The notes below the pieces were generated by a model that had not been told where the DNA came from, made no database searches, and saw only the letters and a program-made list of their open reading frames with translations. From JBDTVS01 sp040007095 (GTDB lineage Bacteria; Acidobacteriota; Vicinamibacteria; Vicinamibacterales; CAVVIG01): 64,000 nt of DNA. The stretch lies in assembly GCA_040007095.1 (NCBI GenBank), contig JBDTVS010000004.1, positions 40,149-104,148 of the forward strand, written 5' to 3'. Made by a program: the position numbers and the translations under genes. Shown piece after piece: positions 58,467 to 64,000 of this stretch (position 1 is its first letter; each line of letters begins with the position of its first letter).

Positions 58467-58615
58467 CGTTGCGAGGGTGAAGCGCGCGGGCGCACGTGTT
58501 GTCGCACGGACGGCAGCAGCCGATAGAGCCTGGCCGAGTGCGCCTCGAACAGCGCCGACAGACGGGCGGCTTGGTCCGGCAACAGGGCTCTGCGCGTCTC
58601 AGACGGTTCGTTCAT
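58448..58615 (-). pseudogene. N-terminal fragment of an ECF-like sigma factor
   Basis: A 55-residue frame beginning MNEPSETRRALLPDQAARLS, then ALFEAHSARLYRLL. This resembles the region-2 start of ECF-type sigma factors (LPDQAARLxxLFDAHxxRLYRLARR). After about residue 36 the resemblance stops abruptly and the sequence runs out of frame into the SecD-like gene. All of region 2.2 onward is missing, so it cannot be a working sigma factor. It is best read as the scar of a deletion that removed the rest of the sigma gene and the start of its neighbour. Confidence 0.5.
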
Positions 58616-58789
58616 ACCCCATTAAACGCCCGAGAGGTCTCAAATGTTGGTGGTCCTCCCATCGTCGTTGAACACGATCCGCTCGATATGACGAGATGAC
58701 TACAACAGGGTCTTTTGTTAAGCTCGCTCGCGGTGTCGGCGATTGTCCATGTCTGCGGGTAACGTCTCTTCAATGTCTCGGAGTGCACC

Positions 58790-59413
58790 ATGAGCCCTTC
58801 CTTGTTTCGCTCCCTCACGGCAGCCGCGCTGGCTGTCCTGGTCGCCCTTCCCGCCGTCGCACAGAGCGTTGTCGGAAAGGACAAGACCGGCCCGGTGCCG
58901 AACCCGGTCACGCTCGATACGACGGGTATGTTCCAGGCCAAATTCGTGAGCGTGGGTGACGACCTGTTCATCGGCGGCCAGCCGACGGAAAAGGCGCTCC
59001 GCGAGCTCAAGGCCAAGGGCGTGACGACGATCGTGAATCTGCGGATGCCTGAGGAGATGGCGCAGATCGGGTTCGATGAGGCCGCGCTCGCGAAGGAACT
59101 CGGGATCAAGTATGTCTACATCCCGATGCGCGGCACGCCCGAGAATCCGTACGGACCGAAGCAACTCGACACCTTCACGGCGGCGATGGCGTCGGCGGAT
59201 GGCAAGGTGCTCCTGCACTGCACGGTCGCGTGGCGGGCGAGCCATCTCTGGGCCGCCTATCTGATTCGTGAACGGAAGATGCCAGTCACGACAGCGCTGT
59301 CGCAGGCGCGGTCGATCAACCTGATGGACGACATGCGAATGGGCGGAGATCAGCAGCCGCTCGAGGGGTTTCTCGGGCGTGTTGTCCCGGAGATGGGACA
59401 TCCGAAGCCATAA
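58790..59413 (+). CDS. Secreted DUF442/Blh-type phosphatase-like protein
   Basis: A 207-residue protein with a signal peptide (LTAAALAVLVALPAVAQ). The rest is a dual-specificity-phosphatase-like fold: DLFIGGQPTEKALRELKAKG, VTTIVNLRMPEEMAQIG and the P-loop LLHCTVAWRASHLWAAYLI. The loop spacing is Cys-x4-Arg, as in the DUF442 (beta-lactamase-hydrolase-like) family rather than the Cys-x5-Arg of classical tyrosine phosphatases. Cys and Arg are present, so activity is possible. Export to the periplasm is notable since most relatives are cytoplasmic or fused to sulfur enzymes. It is transcribed alone. Confidence 0.8.
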   Translation: MSPSLFRSLTAAALAVLVALPAVAQSVVGKDKTGPVPNPVTLDTTGMFQAKFVSVGDDLFIGGQPTEKALRELKAKGVTTIVNLRMPEEMAQIGFDEAALAKELGIKYVYIPMRGTPENPYGPKQLDTFTAAMASADGKVLLHCTVAWRASHLWAAYLIRERKMPVTTALSQARSINLMDDMRMGGDQQPLEGFLGRVVPEMGHPKP

Positions 59414-59491
59414 GGCCAACAGTCCGATCGCGCATGGTCGTTGTCCGGCGCGATGCCGACGATGCTGACGCCGGCCTGGGCGGCCACGCGA

Positions 59492-60760
59492 TCAGCGCGG
59501 CGGTCGTGGAGAGGATGTGGTCGGCTTCTGGAGCGTCGCGGACGGCTCGATCCGGAGAACGCCTCCGTTCTCGTGATCGACGAGGACGTAGAGCAGTTCG
59601 TCCGGCCCCTGCCGCACGTCGCGGATGCGCATGCGCAGCGGCACCAGCAGCGCCTCGCGGCGAAGCTCCTCGAGTTTGTCGTTGACGAGCACGCGCTCGA
59701 GATGTCCGGTCCCGGGAATCTCGCCGGTGCGCTGCCCACCGACGAAGATGTCACCCTTCCACTTCGGGAGCTTGTTGCCGGTGTAGAACGTCATGCCGGA
59801 CAGCGAGATGGCCGGCATCCAGTAGACGACCGGCGACTCCATGCCTTCCTTCGTGAATGTCGGCGACTGCCACGGCCCTGGATAGCTGCGGCCAAGACTG
59901 ACGATCGGCCAGCCATAGTTGGCACCAGGCTTCAGGATGTTGATCTCGTCGCCGCCGTTCGGCCCCATTTCGCTCTGCCACATGTCGCCCGTCAGCGGAT
60001 GAGTGGCGAGGCCCAGCGAATTGCGATGGCCCAGGGTGTAAATCTCCGGCTTGTGTCCGGCGCGTCCCACGAACGGATTGTCCGGCGGCACGCTGCCATC
60101 GTCGTTGAGACGGAGCACCTTCCCCGAGTAGGAGGTCGGATCCTGGGAGGTGCCTCCCGTGCCGGCGCTGGGCGTGGTGACGTAGAGCTTGCCGTCGCGT
60201 CCCCAGGCGAGCCGTGACGGCCCACTGACGCCCGCGCCGCAGCTGAAGATGTCGGTGAGACCCGTGATGGCCGCGCCATCGAAGCGGCCGCGGGCGACGG
60301 TCAACGCCGCCTGCCGTTCGGCGCCGACCGGTTTCAAGTACGTGAAGTAGATGAAGCGGTTGCTGGCAAACTGCGGGTGCAGCACCACGTCCAGCAGCCC
60401 CGATCGACCCTGTACTCGCACCGAGGGCGCGCCGGGAACCGGTTTGGGATCGAGCACGTCGCCGCGGATGATTCGCAATCGTCCTTCTTTTTCCGTCACC
60501 AGCATGGTGCCGTCGGGAAGGAACGCCAGGCTCCAGGGATTGACGAGCCCGCGGGCGACCGGGACCACGCGAATCCGCATCACCTCGGCCGTGTCGAATT
60601 CGATCGGTTCGGCGGGAATCGGCTGCGGCTCGAATCCGGCAGGGGCCACCGGCGCCCCGCCCTCGAAGGGCACCGCTTGTTGAGCCGTGGTGGGGGAGGC
60701 GGCACCGGTGATCACGGCAAGCCCCAACATCCATGCGTGAGAACGTCGCAAAAGCTGCAC
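59492..60760 (-). CDS. Soluble-type PQQ-dependent sugar dehydrogenase (Yli/sGDH family)
   Basis: A 422-residue secreted six-bladed propeller of the soluble glucose/aldose dehydrogenase family. The signal peptide ends near SPTTAQQ. Landmarks are GLVNPWSLAFLPDGTMLVTE, GLLDVVLHPQFASNRFIYFT, RLAWGRDGKLYVTT, TLGHRNSLGLATHPLTGDMW, MGPNGGDEINILKPGANYGW and GDIFVGGQRTGEIPGTGHLE, all typical PQQ/Ca-site surroundings. It would oxidise an aldose to its lactone in the periplasm. It differs in fold from the eight-bladed PQQ enzyme at 29338. It is transcribed alone. Confidence 0.92.
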   Translation of the reverse strand: MQLLRRSHAWMLGLAVITGAASPTTAQQAVPFEGGAPVAPAGFEPQPIPAEPIEFDTAEVMRIRVVPVARGLVNPWSLAFLPDGTMLVTEKEGRLRIIRGDVLDPKPVPGAPSVRVQGRSGLLDVVLHPQFASNRFIYFTYLKPVGAERQAALTVARGRFDGAAITGLTDIFSCGAGVSGPSRLAWGRDGKLYVTTPSAGTGGTSQDPTSYSGKVLRLNDDGSVPPDNPFVGRAGHKPEIYTLGHRNSLGLATHPLTGDMWQSEMGPNGGDEINILKPGANYGWPIVSLGRSYPGPWQSPTFTKEGMESPVVYWMPAISLSGMTFYTGNKLPKWKGDIFVGGQRTGEIPGTGHLERVLVNDKLEELRREALLVPLRMRIRDVRQGPDELLYVLVDHENGGVLRIEPSATLQKPTTSSPRPPR

Positions 60761-60887
60761 GGTCGAATCTCCTGTTTCGAACGGTAGTATAAGCCCCCGG
60801 ATGGTTCACCCTCGGCCTTCGTTTCCCGACTGGTCATGTTCCCGCTCACCAGCCCGGCGATATCGTGGAACGGTTGGATGGTGCGGC

Positions 60888-62417
60888 TCACAAGCCGGCG
60901 AGTTCCGTGGCGAAGAACATGGCCATCCCGCCGCCGCGATCGTCGCGGCCGAGGATGGCGGCACGGCGGAGATAATCCTCGTCAGTCAAGCCGCGCGTGC
61001 CGGTGCTCTCGCAGACGTCCACCAGCCGGCCCTCTGCGCCGGTTCGCGCGAGGATGGCGTTCCATGCCTTCTGGACGAGCGGCTCATACGTCTCGCGATC
61101 AATCCACCCGTTGCGGATCCCGCGCAGCATCGCCGTCGCAATCATCGAGGTCGCGGAGTATTCCGGGTAGGCGCCCGGCCGATCGATTACGTTGCGCCAC
61201 ATCCCGTTCTCGTCCTGGAAGCGCGCGAGCGCGGCCATGTGCGAGCGGTACGACGCCAGCAGGCGGGGATAAGCCGCATGCCCCGTGGGAAACTCCGACA
61301 GGGTCAGCGCCAGGCCGAGCGCGGGGAACGCATTGCCGCGCCCCCATGCGGCGTCGGTGCCCGCCTGGTGGCGATAGAGACCGTCAGGCCTGAGTACGAT
61401 CCGCTGCATGAACGCGACGTGGCGGGCCGCCATGTCGAAGTAGCGAGGCTCGCCGGTGAGTGCGCCGGCCATGGCCAGGATCGGCACGTCCATGAACAGC
61501 GAATCGCTCCAGCCGCCGTGCAGCGGCATGAACTCACGCAGGTCGCCGTTCTCGGTGAAGGCGCTGGCGGCCGCGCGCAGCACCAGCGACTTCGCGCGAT
61601 CACTGCCAGTGCGACGTGCATACTCGAAGAACACGAGATGGGCGGCGAGCGAGGACTGCGACGGACGCGCGAAACTGTCCTGCGCGCCCTCGAGGTAGGG
61701 CGCGAGCAGGTGTGCAATGTCGTCGCGTTCGCCGATCCGCAGCCGGCTCACCAGCGCCATCGCCGCGATGTAGGTCGGGGTCGTGAACTCGTGTCCGTAG
61801 GTGCGCGCCAGTTCCTCGGCGAGCGCCCGCGGCGTTCGCGCCTGCCGGCGGTCGACCTCCCGGTGCGCGCCCGAAGCCGTGATGGGTTCCGTCAGGGACT
61901 GAAGGATCGGCGTCGACATATCGACCCGCCGCGACGGGATCGGCCCGACGTCGGCGACGACGTGCTGCGACAGCGCGTCCACGAATCCGGAATCCGGCCC
62001 GGCGACCAGGACCAGGTCAGGGGCGTCGGTGCCGGCCCATCTCCACAGCACGTGCGATTCGACGTGCTCGCGGTACGCAACGCCCGACGGCGGGAACTGC
62101 AGTGGCTGCGCGTTGGGATTCGCGCGCGCGACGGCGATCAGCCGGAACGCCCGCCGGTTCTGCGGGATCTGTTCGAAGGCTGCGGTTTCACGGGCGACCG
62201 CGTCGCTGGACTGGTCCGGCCGCTCGAGCCCACCGACGAGGAGCACGGTGGGCGAGGCGGCAGAACGGCCGGCGATCGCCACCGCCTCGATCGGCGCCCC
62301 GTTTGTCGAGAGCCCAATCGTCCATCGCTCGCCGGCGATGGCCACGGCCTGCAGTTGAAGACACGCGAACAAGCAGGGAAGAAGAAGTCGGCGAGCCACG
62401 CGACTGGAGTCTAACAC
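60888..62417 (-). CDS. GH88/GH105-like unsaturated glycuronyl hydrolase with N-terminal extra domain
   Basis: A 509-residue secreted protein. The C-terminal 300 residues form an alpha/alpha barrel of the GH88/105 type: GWSDSLFMDVPILAMAGALT with an Asp at the catalytic position, GLYRHQAGTDAAWGRGNAF, ENGMWRNVIDRPGAYPEYSA and SATSMIATAMLRGI. It should remove unsaturated uronic acid residues left by polysaccharide lyases. Residues about 30-200 are an extra domain (TVLLVGGLERPDQSSDAVAR, AFRLIAVARANPNAQ, LVLVAGPDSGFVDAL) that recalls an M14 carboxypeptidase fold without the zinc-binding His-x-x-Glu; this part is my inference. Confidence 0.85.
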   Translation of the reverse strand: MLDSSRVARRLLLPCLFACLQLQAVAIAGERWTIGLSTNGAPIEAVAIAGRSAASPTVLLVGGLERPDQSSDAVARETAAFEQIPQNRRAFRLIAVARANPNAQPLQFPPSGVAYREHVESHVLWRWAGTDAPDLVLVAGPDSGFVDALSQHVVADVGPIPSRRVDMSTPILQSLTEPITASGAHREVDRRQARTPRALAEELARTYGHEFTTPTYIAAMALVSRLRIGERDDIAHLLAPYLEGAQDSFARPSQSSLAAHLVFFEYARRTGSDRAKSLVLRAAASAFTENGDLREFMPLHGGWSDSLFMDVPILAMAGALTGEPRYFDMAARHVAFMQRIVLRPDGLYRHQAGTDAAWGRGNAFPALGLALTLSEFPTGHAAYPRLLASYRSHMAALARFQDENGMWRNVIDRPGAYPEYSATSMIATAMLRGIRNGWIDRETYEPLVQKAWNAILARTGAEGRLVDVCESTGTRGLTDEDYLRRAAILGRDDRGGGMAMFFATELAGL

Positions 62418-62514
62418 CCGCGTCAGCGGGAAATGCCCGGTCCTGGACGAAAAATGAGGGGTGGCGTTGTGCGGGATGACATAGCGCCCGACCGCGCGTG
62501 ATCGGTCGGCGTGG

Positions 62515-63906
62515 TCACGGCACGAACGTATCGTCCCAGTCGCGCGCGAGGCTCGCGACCGCGCCCGAGATTTGGATCAGCGCGAGCGTCAGCGATCGAG
62601 CCTTCGAGTTGAAGATGTCGTTGTGATTCGCGATCACCTCCGGCGACACCTGGAAGATCCATTGCAGGCACGGCGTCGAGACGCCGTGGCGCGGCGTCAG
62701 CGCGTACTGATCGTGCGGCACGTTGCGATCCGCGAGGCCCTTGCGCTCGCGCGCCGGCAGGTCGATCGGAATCGATGGTGTGGCCGCGTGCGGCGGATCG
62801 GGCACGTGAAGGCAGTGCCAGTTCTGCCCGAAGTCCGGGCCCTGCATGGCGAGGCACGGCGGGCGCATCGGCGGGGTCAGCACGCGCAGGTGGTGCGTCG
62901 CCAGGCGCGGATCGTGTCCATCGGTCGATCGCCCTGGACGCGCACGTGGCCACCAGACAGCGGTGGCGGTATCGGCACTCGAGGTGACCGACGCGAGCAG
63001 CGGTGCGTGGTACCCGACGCGCTCGCCCTCGGCGACCTTCGTCAGTCCCAACTGCTGGTATGCGGCGAGAATGCGTCGCGCGAAGTCGCCATCAGCGGCC
63101 GAGTTGAGCGACAGCACGAGGTCCGGGAACAGCACGGGCGTGTCGTGGCTTGTCACGCGCGTCGGACCAGGGGCGACGCTGATTGCCGGCTGCACCAGCG
63201 CGCCCTGCTCGAGCAGCGTCGCAAACGCGCTCTGCATCATGAGCGCGCCCATCGAGTGGCCAATCAGCACGAGCGGACTCTCGGGCCCGGCCTCGTGCTT
63301 CACCGCCGAGACGATGCGGCGAAGGGCGCCCTGGAAATCCTCGGCCGCACCGATCTGCTCGGCGACCGCGTAGCGATTCCAGAACGAGGCCTCGCTGGCT
63401 AGCGGTATCCGCGCGATCGCGCCGCGCAGGCCGCCTTGGGGATCGCCGTTCCACGCCACGTAAACGCCGACGATACGTCGGCCGGTCGGCGAGCCGTCCA
63501 CGGACGAGTAGCGTTCTACCTCGCGATAGGCCAGGCTCTGCAGCATCAGGCGGAAGCCGTGGAGATGCTTGTCGCCGTCGGGCTTGTCGTCCGCGACCGA
63601 CGGTGTGCGGTGCCATGCGGCGCCGTGGTGCCATCCGTGGACGAAGACCACCACCAGTGCGCCGAACGGCGCGTTCCGCGATCGCCGCACCTCGCGAATC
63701 CGCGCGGCAGCGGCGTCGATCTGGCTGGCGTCCACGAAGCGCCCATCGTCCCCGAACTGGACCACGGCAAGGTCGAACGACTGCTCGTTCGGCGTGAAGG
63801 CTGTCGCAACGGCGCTCGTGTCGAGGAACTTCTTCCCCGTCGCGTCCTGCCGCAGTTGAACGGTGAACGCTGATCCGTTGGAGTACGACGTCGGCGTGGC
63901 TGGCAT
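62515..63906 (-). CDS. Lipase-like alpha/beta hydrolase (GHSMG)
   Basis: A 463-residue protein. ALVVVFVHGWHHGAAWH gives the oxyanion loop and VLIGHSMGALMMQSAF the nucleophile Ser. The later segments LVLSLNSAADGDFARRIL and DNHNDIF-like VIANHNDIFNSK may provide acid and His, but the pairing is uncertain. No signal peptide is seen; NGSAFTVQLRQDATGKKFL starts the folded part. The C-terminal 120 residues (GQNWHCLHVPDPPHAA, STPCLQWIFQVSPEVI) are typical of a family of long esterase-like proteins in environmental bacteria. The ATG at 63906 is preferred over 63972, which lies inside a palindromic repeat. Confidence 0.78.
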   Translation of the reverse strand: MPATPTSYSNGSAFTVQLRQDATGKKFLDTSAVATAFTPNEQSFDLAVVQFGDDGRFVDASQIDAAAARIREVRRSRNAPFGALVVVFVHGWHHGAAWHRTPSVADDKPDGDKHLHGFRLMLQSLAYREVERYSSVDGSPTGRRIVGVYVAWNGDPQGGLRGAIARIPLASEASFWNRYAVAEQIGAAEDFQGALRRIVSAVKHEAGPESPLVLIGHSMGALMMQSAFATLLEQGALVQPAISVAPGPTRVTSHDTPVLFPDLVLSLNSAADGDFARRILAAYQQLGLTKVAEGERVGYHAPLLASVTSSADTATAVWWPRARPGRSTDGHDPRLATHHLRVLTPPMRPPCLAMQGPDFGQNWHCLHVPDPPHAATPSIPIDLPARERKGLADRNVPHDQYALTPRHGVSTPCLQWIFQVSPEVIANHNDIFNSKARSLTLALIQISGAVASLARDWDDTFVP

Positions 63907-63924
63907 GCTGAGCCCGGAGATTAC

Positions 63925-64000
63925 TCTAGTGTCCTGCGTCCGACGCTTTAGGACGTCTTCCGGGCGGGGCATCCCGCCTGGCGGCGTTGCTCCTCCCTCA
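63925..64000 (+). repeat. Long palindromic element, copy 5 (cut by window end)
   Basis: The left half of another copy: an arm near 63935-63965 (TTTAGGACGTCTTCCGGGC at 63947-63965) and the core GCATCCCGCCTGGCGGCGTT from 63969, closest to copy 1. The return half lies beyond the window, so arm pairing cannot be tested. It sits directly upstream of the hydrolase start at 63906. Confidence 0.7.

Overview
The window looks like chromosomal DNA of a Gram-negative, high-GC soil bacterium, most likely an Acidobacteriota of the Vicinamibacteria type. This is inferred from gene content: large secreted haem proteins with DUF1587/1595/1592/1588/1585 paired with Tat-exported DUF1552 proteins, a TonB-dependent receptor with an N-terminal carboxypeptidase-regulatory-like domain, DUF6152 proteins, PQQ dehydrogenases, an orphan NHLP-clan peptide, and eukaryote-like Ser/Thr kinases. 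No tRNA, rRNA, CRISPR array, phage or complete insertion sequence was seen.

Layout. 0-6.7 kb: the end of an AraC regulator, then a tripartite RND efflux operon (adaptor, permease, outer-membrane channel) on the minus strand and an NHLP-clan peptide gene. 7.2-13.6 kb: a sigma-54 activator, a secreted esterase, a secreted carboxymuconolactone-decarboxylase-like protein and a membrane protein joining a degenerate kinase-like lobe to a TonB C-terminal domain. 13.8-26.1 kb: an NHL propeller and TonB receptor (minus) diverge from a DUF1592 haem protein, a DUF1552 protein, a secreted ankyrin protein and a small cytochrome (plus). The intergenic region between them carries two divergent sigma-54-type promoters and three 16-bp palindromes. 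27.2-33.0 kb: DUF6152, a two-domain GKPDLSGIW protein, a quinoprotein dehydrogenase, an atypical kinase and a beta/gamma-crystallin protein. 33.0-42.9 kb: two peptidoglycan-type enzymes, an FHA-GAF-adenylate cyclase with its Ser/Thr kinase, a methyltransferase, a single-domain GKPDLSGIW protein, a TIGR01777 epimerase and a conserved hypothetical. 43.2-48.4 kb: two serine hydrolases, a glycine-zipper protein and a tannase-family protein that has lost its catalytic triad. 49.1-55.2 kb: YciI and DoxX genes, then a second DUF1592-DUF1552-ankyrin cassette on the minus strand. 55.5-64 kb: DUF1059, a membrane XRE/zinc-ribbon protein coupled to a site-2 protease, a truncated sigma factor joined to a SecD-like protein, a DUF442-type phosphatase, a soluble-type PQQ sugar dehydrogenase, a GH88/105-like hydrolase and a lipase-like hydrolase.

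Two themes run through the window. The first is secreted redox and hydrolytic chemistry: haem proteins, PQQ enzymes, esterases and glycan hydrolases fed by a TonB receptor. The second is repeat DNA. A family of about 165-bp palindromes has a conserved core, while the outer arms differ from copy to copy yet still pair within each copy. Four full copies, one core-less copy and one copy cut by the window end are present, several touching gene ends or starts. Shorter palindromes of two other families also occur.
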